Shown one piece after another: positions 36,222 through 45,895 of a stretch of 64,000 nucleotides of DNA. The stretch comes from Chryseobacterium gwangjuense (GTDB taxonomy: Bacteria > Bacteroidota > Bacteroidia > Flavobacteriales > Weeksellaceae), in assembly GCF_021311115.1 (NCBI RefSeq), contig NZ_JAJTNP010000005.1, forward strand, positions 310,001 to 374,000, read 5' to 3'. The notes below the pieces were generated by a model. The model was not told the DNA's origin, did no database searches, and was given only the letters and a program-made list of their open reading frames with translations. The position numbers were made by a program, and so were the translations under genes. Each line of letters starts with the position of its first letter. Position 1 is the first letter of the stretch.

Positions 36222-37619
36222 TTAATCAACTTTATTTTTTGCAACTTGGGCCATTAATTCTGCTTCTACAGCTACTGTATCTCCTACGTAACCGTATCCT
36301 TGCATATGAACAATTCCTCTTCTGATAGGCTCAATCAATTCAATTTTGAAAATAAGCGTATCTCCAGGAATTACTTTTCTCTTGAATTTTACTTTATCAA
36401 TTTTAATAAAATACGTAGAGTAATTTTCAGGATCCGGAACACTTGCCAATACAAGAATTCCTCCTGTTTGTGCCAAAGCTTCTACCTGAAGAACTCCCGG
36501 CATTACAGGTTCTTTAGGGAAATGTCCAACGAAGAAAGGTTCGTTCATTGTAACATTTTTAAGCCCCACCACATGAGAATCTGAAAGCTCAAGAATTTTA
36601 TCAATCAATAAGAATGGAGGTCTATGAGGCATCAACTTCATAATTCCGTTGATATCGAAAACCGGTTCTTTGGTTAAATCAAAATCAGGAACGTTTTTCT
36701 TTTTTTGCAATTTCCACTGACGGTTCAGTTTTTTTGCAAATTGAGTATTTACGAAATGTCCTGGTTTATTGGCAATTACTTTACCTTTTATTTTAACACC
36801 CGCCAAAGCCAAATCACCAATTACATCAAGTAATTTATGTCTTGCAGCTTCGTTTGGATAGTTCAGATTTAAGTTATCAAGAATTCCGTTGGGTCTGATA
36901 GACACATTGTCTTTCCCAAAAGCTTTCTTCAGTTTTTCTGTTGTATCAGGAGTAAGATCTTTATCTACATAAACAATCGCGTTAGAAATATCTCCACCTT
37001 TGATCAAACCGTGATCTAAAAGCATTTCTAGCTCATGTAAGAAACTGAACGTTCTTGCAGATGAGATTTCTTCTTTAAATTCTGAAATATTTTTAAGCGT
37101 AGCATTTTGAGTTCCTAAAACTTTAGTCCCAAAATCTACCATCGTTGTAATTTCGTAGGTATCTGAAGGAATGATTGTAATTTCAGAACCTGTAGCAGGA
37201 TCGCTGTATGTAAGAACTTCTTTTACGACAAGATATTCTCTTGCTGCATTCTGATCTACCACACCCACGCTTTCGATAGCTTCCACAAAGAATTTTGAAG
37301 ATCCATCCAAGATTGGTGGCTCAGAAGCATCCATCTCTAAAATAGCGTTATCTACATCGCAACCTACTAAAGCAGCTAAAAGGTGCTCACAAGTATTGAT
37401 TTTTACCCCTAATTTTTCTAATGTTGTTCCTCTTTCCGTTGCTACTACATAGTTAACATCAGCTTCGACCTGAGGATGTCCCTCCAAATCTGTTCTTACA
37501 AATATAAAACCTGTGTTTTCTTTTGCAGGTTTGATGGTTAGTTTTACTTCTTTACCCGTGTGAAGTCCGATTCCGGAAAGTGTTACTTCTTCCTGAAGCG
37601 TTTTTTGCATATCACTCAT
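36222..37619 (-). CDS. lpxC/fabZ: Bifunctional UDP-3-O-acyl-GlcNAc deacetylase / 3-hydroxyacyl-ACP dehydratase
   Basis: A 465-residue fusion typical of Bacteroidota. The LpxC part (about 1-300) has the zinc-ligand motif region HLLAALVG, the LDGSS motif, and [14 protein letters not shown]. The FabZ hot-dog domain (about 325-460) has [14 protein letters not shown] and the active-site segment [17 protein letters not shown]. It commits lipid A synthesis and supplies fatty-acid elongation. Start 37619 gives the usual N-terminus ([18 protein letters not shown]) and overlaps the lpxD stop. Confidence 0.96.
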   Translation of the reverse strand: MSDMQKTLQEEVTLSGIGLHTGKEVKLTIKPAKENTGFIFVRTDLEGHPQVEADVNYVVATERGTTLEKLGVKINTCEHLLAALVGCDVDNAILEMDASEPPILDGSSKFFVEAIESVGVVDQNAAREYLVVKEVLTYSDPATGSEITIIPSDTYEITTMVDFGTKVLGTQNATLKNISEFKEEISSARTFSFLHELEMLLDHGLIKGGDISNAIVYVDKDLTPDTTEKLKKAFGKDNVSIRPNGILDNLNLNYPNEAARHKLLDVIGDLALAGVKIKGKVIANKPGHFVNTQFAKKLNRQWKLQKKKNVPDFDLTKEPVFDINGIMKLMPHRPPFLLIDKILELSDSHVVGLKNVTMNEPFFVGHFPKEPVMPGVLQVEALAQTGGILVLASVPDPENYSTYFIKIDKVKFKRKVIPGDTLIFKIELIEPIRRGIVHMQGYGYVGDTVAVEAELMAQVAKNKVD

Positions 37620-38643
37620 TAGTATGATCTTTTGAGTTATTCTCAAGATTGTTTATTCTGTTGACAAGTTCAGGTAAATTCCTGAAATGTACATAACTTC
37701 TTAAATAGTCATTATAACTGATTGCCGGTGAACCGTACAATGTTTCTTTATCATTAACGCTAGAATTCACGCCACTCTGAGCCTGAATTTTCACCTGATT
37801 TCCTATTTTAATATGACCAACAACGCCCACCTGACCACCAATTTGGTTCCAGTCGCCAATGGTAGTAGATCCTGCAATTCCGGCTTGTGCTGCAATTACA
37901 TTATTCTGACCGATTTTTACGTTGTGAGCAATTTGAATTAAGTTGTCGATTTTTGTTCCTTTTCCGATAATGGTAGAACCAATGGTAGCTCTGTCGATAC
38001 TACAGTTTGAACCAATTTCTACATCATCTTCAATGATAACGTTTCCTAATTGAGGAATTTTTTTGAAGCCTTCCGGAGTGGGCTGAAAACCAAAACCATC
38101 TCCTCCGATTACCGTATTGGAATGAATGACACAATTATCACCAATACTACAATAATCATAAATTCTTGCTCCACTGTCAATTTTACAGTTTTTACCGATC
38201 TTTACTCCTTTTCCGATGTACACCTGCGGATAAATCTGAGATCCCTCTCCAATTTTTGCCTTTTCTGATACATAAGTAAAAGCACCAATGTACACTTTAT
38301 CTCCGATTACTGCAGTGTCATGGATTGAAGAACCATCTTCAATACCCTCTTTTCTACCCTGCATTTCCTGATATAGATTCATTAAAATCTGAAATGAAAG
38401 GTATGCATCCTTAACTACAATAATGGTAGGATTATATATATCTTTTGATAAAAGTTTTTCCGAAACAATAATAACGGAGCAATTGGTACTATCCAGATAA
38501 TGGGAAAATCGATCTTGTGCTATAAAAGAAAGATGCCCTGATTCCCCATTTTCAATTGGTGAAACCCCAGTAATAAGTGTACTCTCATCACCTATTATTT
38601 TTCCGTCAATAAAACTTGCAATTTGCGAAGCTGTAAATTCCAT
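37612..38643 (-). CDS. lpxD: UDP-3-O-(3-hydroxyacyl)glucosamine N-acyltransferase
   Basis: A 343-residue enzyme, third step of lipid A synthesis. The N-terminal uridine-binding domain (about 1-100), the left-handed helix (about 105-300) with catalytic His in [10 protein letters not shown], and a C-terminal helix are all present. The ATG at 38643 is preferred over an in-frame TTG three codons upstream. It is the first gene of the run lpxD, lpxC/fabZ, lpxA, efp and LpxD paralogue. A TATCTTTG box lies six bases before the ATG. Confidence 0.95.
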   Translation of the reverse strand: MEFTASQIASFIDGKIIGDESTLITGVSPIENGESGHLSFIAQDRFSHYLDSTNCSVIIVSEKLLSKDIYNPTIIVVKDAYLSFQILMNLYQEMQGRKEGIEDGSSIHDTAVIGDKVYIGAFTYVSEKAKIGEGSQIYPQVYIGKGVKIGKNCKIDSGARIYDYCSIGDNCVIHSNTVIGGDGFGFQPTPEGFKKIPQLGNVIIEDDVEIGSNCSIDRATIGSTIIGKGTKIDNLIQIAHNVKIGQNNVIAAQAGIAGSTTIGDWNQIGGQVGVVGHIKIGNQVKIQAQSGVNSSVNDKETLYGSPAISYNDYLRSYVHFRNLPELVNRINNLENNSKDHTNE

Positions 38644-38649
38644 ATTCTG

Positions 38650-38657
38650 CAAAGATA
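38650..38657 (-). promoter_or_regulatory. Putative -7 box for the lpxD operon
   Basis: TATCTTTG (minus) lies six bases before the ATG, implying a nearly leaderless mRNA. Confidence 0.45.
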
Positions 38658-38716
38658 ATAAATTCTGTAATTCGCAAACATTTTTTTAATTTTCGGATCG
38701 TGAATTTTAAGATACT

Positions 38717-39943
38717 TTAAGAAATTACGCGGGAGACATCTCTTGGGAACATCAGAATATAACGTGTTGTTTTATTTACGATTAATCCTGATAAAAGTTG
38801 ATCTTCCGACTCTTCCAATCTTATTTTTTTTCCGTTTTTCTGTAATAAAAAAATCGGTTGTTTTTTACTGTTGTATGGTAAAAGCTTTCTTTTGATTTCA
38901 TGCACCAATTCATTCCCATTATCGATTCCGAAAAATTCATTGGTCTTTTTTACTTTTTCCTCAATAAATCCGGCATCAAATGCATGGGAAGAAATAATCG
39001 TCTTGGGCAGGTTTCTCTGAATCACACATTTACACCAGTATGATAGAATAAAATCATCTGCTGACTGCCAGTTTTTCATGGCCTGAATAACGTCATTATC
39101 ATCAAGCTGGGTAAATCTTTCAACATCTTCATCTGTGGCAGAATTTTTCCCTCTGTGTAAAAAATATTTCAGATTTTCAGTGGCAGGAAGATCAACACCC
39201 TGCGAAACAAGATATTTTGCTCTTTCTAAAATTTTAACCAAAAGAAACTCTGCTAATGCCGATGTTTTGTGATAGTACACCTGCCAATACATGAACATTC
39301 TTGCGGTCAGGAAATTTTCAATGGAATAAATTCCTTTGGCATCGATCACCAATTCTCCTTCTTCACAAACATTCATCATCGAAATAATTCGCTGTGTATT
39401 TATATTCCCCTCCGAAACTCCTGTGAAAAAACTATCTCTGTTTAAGTAATCTAACCGGTCAACATCCAATTGTGAAGAAATAAGCTGATTAAAGAATTTT
39501 CTATGGTATTTCCCCTGAAACATTTCAATGGCAACTGATAATTTACCTTCAAACTCCTCATTCAGTTTGTTCATCAAAAGCAACGAAAGATTTTCATGAT
39601 GCCAATCATCCATCAACATACTTTCCAAGGCATGAGAAAACGGACCATGACCTATATCATGCATCAAAATCGCCAACATTGCCCCTTTTTCTTCATCCTC
39701 AGAAATCTTCACGCCTTTCTGCTTCAACGTTTCCAATGCCGTAAACATCAGATGCATGGCACCAATAGCATGATGAAATCTTGTATGGGTAGCGCCGGGG
39801 AAAATCAAATTTAATAATCCTGTCTGCCCTATTCTTCTCAGTCGCTGGAAGTATGGATGCTCAATAACATCAAATAATATTTCGTGTGGAATTTTGATAA
39901 AACCGTGAACAGGATCGTTGATAATTTTTAGCTTATTCTGCAT
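38717..39943 (-). CDS. HD-domain phosphohydrolase (COG1078, dGTPase-like)
   Basis: A 408-residue protein. The N-terminus (KIINDPVHGFIKIP, YFQRLRRIGQTGLL) and the metal site (TRFHHAIGAMHL, MHDIGHGPFSHALE) are those of the SAMHD1/dGTPase-like HD family. Likely activity is dNTP or other nucleotide triphosphate hydrolysis; the precise substrate is not known. Start 39943 is preferred because the conserved N-terminus follows directly. A TATTTTTG box is 21-28 bases upstream. It is transcribed alone, divergent from porX. Confidence 0.88.
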   Translation of the reverse strand: MQNKLKIINDPVHGFIKIPHEILFDVIEHPYFQRLRRIGQTGLLNLIFPGATHTRFHHAIGAMHLMFTALETLKQKGVKISEDEEKGAMLAILMHDIGHGPFSHALESMLMDDWHHENLSLLLMNKLNEEFEGKLSVAIEMFQGKYHRKFFNQLISSQLDVDRLDYLNRDSFFTGVSEGNINTQRIISMMNVCEEGELVIDAKGIYSIENFLTARMFMYWQVYYHKTSALAEFLLVKILERAKYLVSQGVDLPATENLKYFLHRGKNSATDEDVERFTQLDDNDVIQAMKNWQSADDFILSYWCKCVIQRNLPKTIISSHAFDAGFIEEKVKKTNEFFGIDNGNELVHEIKRKLLPYNSKKQPIFLLQKNGKKIRLEESEDQLLSGLIVNKTTRYILMFPRDVSRVIS

Positions 39944-39963
39944 GAGAAAATAGGTGTATACTG

Positions 39964-39971
39964 CAAAAATA
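39964..39971 (-). promoter_or_regulatory. Putative -7 box for the HD-domain gene
   Basis: TATTTTTG (minus) fits TAnnTTTG, 20 bases before the ATG. Confidence 0.4.
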
Positions 39972-40225
39972 AGTTTTTTAACCGTTCCTATATGAATTAC
40001 ATCCAATAAAATCTTACGCAAAACAGGTTAAAAATTTCCTTAGACCTAAAGTTTTCAGAATACTTTTTTAAGCTGTTTTTTATATCTATCTTTAAACTCT
40101 TATTCTCGTTATAAATAGAATGTATTTCCATTTAACGAAACTTTAACTATCAAAAGCCAATTTTTATCATTTATACAAGAAATTTGGTCGAAATTTTGAT
40201 ACTATAACCATGAAAAATAAATATT

Positions 40226-41770
40226 ATGTCGGAAAAGATATTATGGATAGATGATGAAATAGATTTACTAAAACCTCATATCGTATTCTTAGAGAAAAAA
40301 GGGTATCAGGTAACCCCTGTTAATAATGTAAATGAAGCATTGGAATTAATGGATTCCGAAAAATTTGCGTTAACTCTTATCGATGAAAATATGCCCGGAA
40401 TCTCCGGACTCGAAGCCATTCCTATGATTAAAGAAAAAGATAATTCTTTAAAAATTGTAATGGTTACCAAAAGTGAAGAAGAACATATTATGGAAGAAGC
40501 CATAGGTTCTCAGATCGCGGATTATATATTAAAGCCTGTAAATCCTAATCAGATCTTACTTTCACTTAAAAAGAATCTTCAGGAAGACAATCTTGTTGAA
40601 CAGAAAACCATTTTACAATATCAGCAGGAGTTCAGAAATCTTTCTATGGAGCTTTCCTACCTGAGAACGTACCAGGATTGGGCAGAATATTATAAAAAAA
40701 TCGTGAATTGGGAACTTAAATTTGATAAAGTTGCCGATAATGAATTTGCAGATCTTCTTCAGTCTCAAAAAGAGGAAGCGAACATTCAGTTTGCCAAATT
40801 TATAGAAAACAATTATGAAGATTGGTTACATGACTCGGAAAAACCAATGATGAGCCATACCTTATTTAAAGATAAAGTAAAACCTGAAGTTGAAAAAGAA
40901 AAAGTTCTTTTACTGATGGTGGATAATCTTAGATATGACCAGTGGAAAGTCATTGAACCATTATTTACGAAACATTACAATAAGGTTTCTGAGGATTATT
41001 ATTACAGTATTCTTCCTACGGCAACTCAATATGCGAGAAACTCATTTTTTGCAGGTTTAATGCCTTCGGAAATAGAAAAACGTTTTCCTGAAAAATGGTT
41101 TAATGATAATGAGGAAGGAAACAAAAATGAATTTGAACGTGATTTTCTGGAAGATCAAATGAAAAGAATCGGGCTCGGTTCAAAATCAATGAAGTATTTA
41201 AAAGTTTTGAATGCTGATTTTGAAAGAAAAATCTATGATGATTTTAATCAGCACAAAAACAATGATCTGTTGGTTATTGTCTATAATTTTATCGATATTC
41301 TTTCTCATGCAAAAACCGACAATCATATTGTAGATCAACTTATCAGAGATGACAAAACCTTCCGTTCGCTTACTTTGAACTGGTTTGAAAATTCATCTTT
41401 GTTAAAAATAATAAAAGTGGCTGCCGAAAGCGGCTTCAAACTGGTGATCACTACAGATCACGGAACGGTATATGTAAAGAAACCAAGCCGCGTTGTAGGT
41501 GACAGAGAAACTTCTACAAATATCCGTTATAAAACAGGGAAAAGTTTAACTTATGACAATAGTGATGTTTGGGCAGTTTCAAACCCTGAAAAACTATTTT
41601 TACCAAAAGGTAACTTAAGCTCAAAATATATCTTTGCCAAAAACAATATTTTCCTGGCTTATCCTAAGAACTACAATCATTTTGTAAATTATTATAAAGA
41701 GACCTATCAACACGGAGGAATATCTTTGGAAGAATGTATTATTCCGATTAGTGTTTTAGAGCCTAAATAG
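40226..41770 (+). CDS. porX: PorX: response regulator with PglZ/alkaline-phosphatase-like effector
   Basis: A 514-residue regulator of type IX secretion. The receiver domain (about 1-120) has the acidic pair at IDDE, phospho-acceptor Asp-53 in LIDENMPG, and Lys in LKPVNP. A helical linker (about 125-205) leads to a PglZ/alkaline-phosphatase-like domain (about 220-510). Metal-site segments there are LLMVDNLRYDQW, the Thr in TATQYARN, and TTDHGTVYV. In Porphyromonas and Flavobacterium PorX, with the sensor PorY, controls T9SS and its effector domain cleaves phospho-oligonucleotides. No sensor kinase or T9SS core gene is nearby. Confidence 0.93.
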   Translation: MSEKILWIDDEIDLLKPHIVFLEKKGYQVTPVNNVNEALELMDSEKFALTLIDENMPGISGLEAIPMIKEKDNSLKIVMVTKSEEEHIMEEAIGSQIADYILKPVNPNQILLSLKKNLQEDNLVEQKTILQYQQEFRNLSMELSYLRTYQDWAEYYKKIVNWELKFDKVADNEFADLLQSQKEEANIQFAKFIENNYEDWLHDSEKPMMSHTLFKDKVKPEVEKEKVLLLMVDNLRYDQWKVIEPLFTKHYNKVSEDYYYSILPTATQYARNSFFAGLMPSEIEKRFPEKWFNDNEEGNKNEFERDFLEDQMKRIGLGSKSMKYLKVLNADFERKIYDDFNQHKNNDLLVIVYNFIDILSHAKTDNHIVDQLIRDDKTFRSLTLNWFENSSLLKIIKVAAESGFKLVITTDHGTVYVKKPSRVVGDRETSTNIRYKTGKSLTYDNSDVWAVSNPEKLFLPKGNLSSKYIFAKNNIFLAYPKNYNHFVNYYKETYQHGGISLEECIIPISVLEPK

Positions 41771-41806
41771 TCTTTATATATTAAATGCACCTTTAAAATA
41801 TAAGAA

Positions 41807-42226
41807 ATGAAGAAATCAATTTTATTTTTGCCTGCATTAGCAGCTTTATCACTTGTTTCCTGTAAAAAAGAAAGCAATAATGATTCTAAAGTAACATCAG
41901 ACTCTGCAACGGCGGTCATTCATTCTGATTCTACACAAACGAACACATCAGATATATCTCCTGCACCAGCGGATTCTACAGCTGTAAAAAATAATTCTAT
42001 CGTAAAAGCAAAGTCAACCAATGCTGAAGGAAAATTCATTGACATGACTTTTGACAACAGTAAAAATACAGCTACGATTATTTATGAAGGCGAAACTATT
42101 GAATTGAAGGGTCAGCCAACCGGTTCAGGAATTCATTATAAGAATGATCATTGGGATCTGAGAGGCAAAGGATTGGAAAATCAGCTTTTGAAAGACGGAA
42201 AAGTCGTTTTCAAAGGAGTTAAATAA
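41807..42226 (+). CDS. Lipoprotein with MliC-like C-terminal domain
   Basis: A 139-residue lipoprotein precursor. The lipobox is LVSC (Cys about 20), followed by a Ser/Thr/Asp-rich linker (about 25-70). The C-terminal domain (about 75-139) has the pattern FDNSKNTATIIYEG, SGIHYKNDHWDLRGKG and LLKDGKVVF. This recalls the MliC lysozyme-inhibitor fold, which would protect the cell wall from host or predator lysozyme. The Cys pair of classical MliC is missing, so the match is tentative. It follows porX by 36 bases and may be co-transcribed. Confidence 0.65.
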   Translation: MKKSILFLPALAALSLVSCKKESNNDSKVTSDSATAVIHSDSTQTNTSDISPAPADSTAVKNNSIVKAKSTNAEGKFIDMTFDNSKNTATIIYEGETIELKGQPTGSGIHYKNDHWDLRGKGLENQLLKDGKVVFKGVK

Positions 42227-42229
42227 ATT

Positions 42230-42264
42230 AAATGCCGGCTTTTTAGTCGGCATTTGTTTTTTAT
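42230..42264 (+). terminator. Terminator after porX/lipoprotein unit
   Basis: aaatgccg/cggcattt stem followed by tgtttttt. Confidence 0.8.
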
Positions 42265-42288
42265 GCAGTCTTTTGATATATTTCAACA

Positions 42289-43053
42289 ATGAAATTAATT
42301 ACTTACAACGTAAACGGGATACGAGCAGCTTTTACCAAAGATTTTTTAGGCTGGCTGAAAACTGCTGATCCGGATATTATCTGTATTCAGGAGAGTAAAG
42401 CAGGTAACGACCAGATAGACATTGAAAGCCTTGAAAAACTGGGATATCATAGTTATTGGCATTCTGCAGTAAGAAAAGGCTACAGCGGAGTCGGAATTGC
42501 TTCTAAAATAAAGCCTAATCATGTAGAGTATGGTTGTGGAATTGAAAGCTATGACAACGAAGGAAGAATTATAAGAGCTGATTTTGATGGCTACTCTGCG
42601 ATCTCAGTATATGTTCCTTCTGCATCCAATATTGAGAGACTGGATTTCAAAATGCAGTTTTGCCACGATTTTTTAAATTACATTAAAAATTTAAAAAAGA
42701 CGATTCCTAATCTTATTATCTCCGGCGACTTTAATATTTGTCATGAAGCTATAGATATTCACGATCCTATCCGCTTAAAAAACGTTTCCGGCTTTCTTCC
42801 TATGGAAAGGGAATGGATGACCGATTTTATCAACGAATGCGAGCTTATAGACAGTTTCAGGTTTTTTAATCAGGATCCGGACAATTATACATGGTGGAGC
42901 TACAGACAAAATTCGAGAGCAAAGAACAAAGGATGGAGACTTGACTATAATTTTACAAGCTATGGTTTAAAGGATAAGCTTACAAGAGCGGTTATTTTGA
43001 AAGAAGCAGTACATTCCGACCACTGTCCGGCTTTAGTAGAGCTTGATATTTAA
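42289..43053 (+). CDS. xth: Exodeoxyribonuclease III
   Basis: A 254-residue endonuclease/exonuclease/phosphatase-family enzyme for base-excision repair at abasic sites. Catalytic segments are TYNVNGIRAAF, CIQESKAG (Glu), ISGDFNICH (Asp, Asn) and the terminal SDHCPALVE (Asp, His). The WWSYRQNSRAKNKGWRLDY stretch is the DNA-binding part typical of ExoA/Xth. It stands alone between two terminators. Confidence 0.95.
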   Translation: MKLITYNVNGIRAAFTKDFLGWLKTADPDIICIQESKAGNDQIDIESLEKLGYHSYWHSAVRKGYSGVGIASKIKPNHVEYGCGIESYDNEGRIIRADFDGYSAISVYVPSASNIERLDFKMQFCHDFLNYIKNLKKTIPNLIISGDFNICHEAIDIHDPIRLKNVSGFLPMEREWMTDFINECELIDSFRFFNQDPDNYTWWSYRQNSRAKNKGWRLDYNFTSYGLKDKLTRAVILKEAVHSDHCPALVELDI

Positions 43054-43121
43054 TCTAATTGTAAGAAAGCTTAATAAAGGGAATCTTTTTATGTAAAAGA
43101 CTTCTTTAGCCATATAAAAAC

Positions 43122-43150
43122 AAAAAAAGCCAACTGTATCCAGTTGGCTT
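43122..43150 (-). terminator. Terminator after the RlpA-like gene
   Basis: aagccaactg/cagttggctt stem; the minus strand continues with a run of Ts. Confidence 0.85.
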
Positions 43151-43169
43151 TAGCATTTAAAATCATAAA

Positions 43170-43541
43170 TTAATCGACAATTTCATATTCAACCGGAATA
43201 GTACCATGATTGATATTTCCGATCTCATCGAACGCAGCTTTAGACATGTCTAAAGATCTTGATGAATGGTAAGGTCCTCTATCATTTACTCTTACAACTA
43301 CTGACTTACCGTTGTCCAAATTGGTAACTTTAATATTTGTTCCAAATGGAAGCGTTCTGTTTGCCGCAGTGAACTTTGAATTATCAAATACTTCACCGCT
43401 TGCTGTTTTTCTACCATTAAATTTATCGTGGTAGTACGATGCATAACTTGTTCTTTTCGCATCTGTGGTATTACTCGTAAAAGAAGAAATACCAAAGGTT
43501 GAAATCATCATTATGATTACGAGAATGAATCTTTTCATCAT
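43170..43541 (-). CDS. Secreted double-psi beta-barrel protein (RlpA-like)
   Basis: A 123-residue protein with a signal peptide (about 1-25) followed by an RlpA/DPBB domain (about 35-123). It shows ASYYHDKFNGRKTASGEVFD, FTAANRTLPFGT, VVVRVNDRGPY and SLDMSKAAFDEIG. RlpA proteins bind or cleave denuded peptidoglycan glycan at division sites. The SPOR domain of E. coli RlpA is absent, so this is a minimal form. The start is placed at the MMKR pair (43541 or 43538), since upstream residues do not fit a signal peptide. Confidence 0.85.
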   Translation of the reverse strand: MMKRFILVIIMMISTFGISSFTSNTTDAKRTSYASYYHDKFNGRKTASGEVFDNSKFTAANRTLPFGTNIKVTNLDNGKSVVVRVNDRGPYHSSRSLDMSKAAFDEIGNINHGTIPVEYEIVD

Positions 43542-43870
43542 TTTGAATATTTTTTGGGGTTTATGACGGAGCAAAAGTAACAGGATTATGTATAAAGACC
43601 TATTCAATATGTTAAAAACCGTTAACGAAAGATTAATAAAATGTTAATTAAACCCATAACTCCCTATTAACAGGCTCTTTACAGTATAGTGTTAAAAAAT
43701 GTTAAAAAAAACACTAAAAAGTTAATTTAATTAACTAACTACAGCATAATTCATGGTTTTAAAATTTAAAAACATCCTAGTAATCAACATTTTAAAACAT
43801 TTAAACACTTTCTTTATTTAATAAAAAAACCAATGAGATATTCATTGGTTTTATATTCTGATTATATATT
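43542..43870. other. AT-rich spacer between the RlpA-like gene and rimO
   Basis: No gene is seen in these 329 bases. It holds a palindrome agttaatt/aattaact (43720-43736), a weaker agtgtt...aacact hairpin before it, and the rimO terminator. Confidence 0.5.
43824..43852 (-). terminator. Terminator after rimO
   Basis: aaaccaatga/tcattggttt stem with a minus-strand T run. Confidence 0.8.
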
Positions 43871-45172
43871 CTATACGAGTTCTCCGTATAAATCAAACTC
43901 TTCGGCAGATGTAATTTTCACCTCGGCAAATTCTCCGATAGAGATATAAGTATCTTCAGCAGACACCAAAACCGTATTATCTACATCCGGAGAATCATAT
44001 TCTGTTCTTCCGACAAAATAGTTTCCTTCTTTTCTATCAAAGACACATTTGAAAGTCTTTCCGATTTTCTCCTGGTTCTTTTCCCAAGAAATCTGCGATT
44101 GAAGCTCCATAATCTCTTCTACTCTCGCTTCTTTCACTTCCTGCGGAATATCGTCTTCTAAAACATAGGCGGTCGTATTTTCTTCATGAGAATAGGTAAA
44201 GCATCCTAATCTGTCAAACTTTTGCTCTCTTACCCAGTCTTTCAGCTCCTGGAATCTTTCTTCAGTTTCTCCAGGATACCCTACAATAAGAGTAGTTCTG
44301 ATTGCCATATCCGGAACTTTCTCTCTGAATTTAGCCAATAAGGCATCTGTTTTTTCATGAGTCGTTCCTCTCTTCATCGATTTAAGAAGATCAGAATTGA
44401 TATGCTGCAAAGGAATATCTATATAGTTACAAACTTTAGGTTCTTCTCTGATAATATCAAGCACATCTTCCGGGAAGCCGCTTGGAAATGCGTAATGCAA
44501 TCTGATCCACTCTATCCCTTCTACTTTTACCAATTCTTTTAAAAGGTCTCCCAATGCTCTTCTTTTATAGATATCCAATCCATAATAGGTAAGATCCTGA
44601 GCAATAAGTATTAATTCTTTGGTTCCTTTTTTGGCAAGTTTAGCCGCTTCATTCACTAATTTTTCAATCGGAGTGGAAACATGCCCTCCTCTCATCAACG
44701 GAATTGCACAAAACGAACATGGTCTGTCACAACCTTCAGATATTTTAAGATAAGCATAGTGTTTTGGTGTAGTCGTTAATCTTTCTCCTACTAATTCATG
44801 TTTATAATCTGCTCCTAAATGTTTCAACAAAATCGGAAGATCTCTGGTTCCGAAATATTGATCCACATCCGGAATTTCTTTAATCAAATCCGGTTTATAT
44901 CTTTCTGAAAGACATCCTGTAACAAAAACCTTCTCCACTTCACCTCTACTTTTAGCCTCTACATAGTCCAGAATGGTGTTAATAGATTCTTCTTTGGCAT
45001 TATCGATAAATCCACAGGTATTAATTACCACAATATCTCCTTTGTCTTCATGCACCACTTCTTTACCATTGGCTTTCAGCTGGCTCATTAAAACTTCAGA
45101 ATCGTACACATTCTTGGAACATCCCAATGTGACTACATTAATTTTCTTTTTACCTACAGATTTTGTTCGCAT
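43871..45172 (-). CDS. rimO: Ribosomal protein S12 methylthiotransferase
   Basis: A 433-residue radical-SAM enzyme that methylthiolates an aspartate of ribosomal protein S12. The N-terminal MTTase domain has LGCSKNVYDSE and the extra cluster cysteines (NTCGF, TGCLSERY). The radical-SAM motif is CDRPCSFCAIP, and a C-terminal TRAM domain (about 370-433) ends EVKITSAEEFDLYGELV. LGCSKN is the classic RimO reading. Start 45172 removes a non-conserved leader. A TATCTTTG box is 19 bases upstream. Confidence 0.95.
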   Translation of the reverse strand: MRTKSVGKKKINVVTLGCSKNVYDSEVLMSQLKANGKEVVHEDKGDIVVINTCGFIDNAKEESINTILDYVEAKSRGEVEKVFVTGCLSERYKPDLIKEIPDVDQYFGTRDLPILLKHLGADYKHELVGERLTTTPKHYAYLKISEGCDRPCSFCAIPLMRGGHVSTPIEKLVNEAAKLAKKGTKELILIAQDLTYYGLDIYKRRALGDLLKELVKVEGIEWIRLHYAFPSGFPEDVLDIIREEPKVCNYIDIPLQHINSDLLKSMKRGTTHEKTDALLAKFREKVPDMAIRTTLIVGYPGETEERFQELKDWVREQKFDRLGCFTYSHEENTTAYVLEDDIPQEVKEARVEEIMELQSQISWEKNQEKIGKTFKCVFDRKEGNYFVGRTEYDSPDVDNTVLVSAEDTYISIGEFAEVKITSAEEFDLYGELV

Positions 45173-45191
45173 CTTTCTATTTTTCAGGGTG

Positions 45192-45199
45192 CAAAGATA
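45192..45199 (-). promoter_or_regulatory. Putative -7 box for rimO
   Basis: TATCTTTG (minus), 19 bases before the ATG. Confidence 0.4.
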
Positions 45200-45220
45200 C
45201 AAAATATTAAAAAGGATGAC

Positions 45221-45256
45221 TTAAAAAAATAAAACCACCTTAAAAAAGTGGTTTTC
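45221..45256 (-). terminator. Terminator after rfbC, end of the polysaccharide locus
   Basis: aaccacctt/aagtggtt stem followed on the minus strand by a T-rich tract. Confidence 0.75.
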
Positions 45257-45267
45257 AGTATTGTTTT

Positions 45268-45813
45268 TTAAAAATTCTTCTCTTTAAAATAAGGAGCATT
45301 TTGATCTTTTTCAGAAAGTACTGCATCCTTTTCGTCTACTTGCCAATCGATATTTAATTCAGGGTCATTAAACTTTACAGCGCCTTCAGATTCTTTATTA
45401 TAGAAATTATCACATTTATAAGAGAAAACTGCTGTTTCACTCAATACAGAGAATCCGTGTCCAAAACCTCTTGGTACGTATAATTGTAATTTATTTTCGG
45501 CTGTAAGCTCTATTCCAAACCATTTTCCAAAAGTAGGAGAATCTTCTCTCAAATCTACTGCAACATCCCAAACTTTTCCTTCCAAGCATGAAACCAGTTT
45601 AGCTTGTGCATGCTCCCCTTTTTGTAAATGTAAACCTCTTAAAACACCATAGGAAGATTTTGAGATATTGTCCTGAACAAAATGCCCGTTCATCCCTGTT
45701 ATTTCTTCAAATTTTTTTTCATTATACTTTTCAAAGAAATATCCTCTGTCGTCTTCAAAAATGGTAGGTTCTATAATATAGCAATCTTTTAATGGGGTTT
45801 CTCTGATTTTCAT
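45268..45813 (-). CDS. rfbC: dTDP-4-dehydrorhamnose 3,5-epimerase
   Basis: A 181-residue cupin enzyme (RmlC). Motifs are FVQDNISKSSYGVLRGLHLQ with the catalytic His, and YVPRGFGHGFSVLS. It epimerises dTDP-4-keto-6-deoxyglucose on the way to dTDP-L-rhamnose or a related deoxy sugar. RmlA, RmlB and RmlD are not in the window, so they must be encoded elsewhere. It is the last gene of the polysaccharide run. Confidence 0.95.
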   Translation of the reverse strand: MKIRETPLKDCYIIEPTIFEDDRGYFFEKYNEKKFEEITGMNGHFVQDNISKSSYGVLRGLHLQKGEHAQAKLVSCLEGKVWDVAVDLREDSPTFGKWFGIELTAENKLQLYVPRGFGHGFSVLSETAVFSYKCDNFYNKESEGAVKFNDPELNIDWQVDEKDAVLSEKDQNAPYFKEKNF

Positions 45814-45895
45814 TGTGTATGATAATTATGTAAAGTAGTTTCGATAGGATAGTTGTTAATACAAGTATTAAAATTGATATGGAACCTTTTATTTT

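Noticed and set aside
43542..43870. CRISPR or small RNA in the AT-rich spacer before rimO
   Set aside because: No repeated units with regular spacing; only a palindrome and a terminator are seen.
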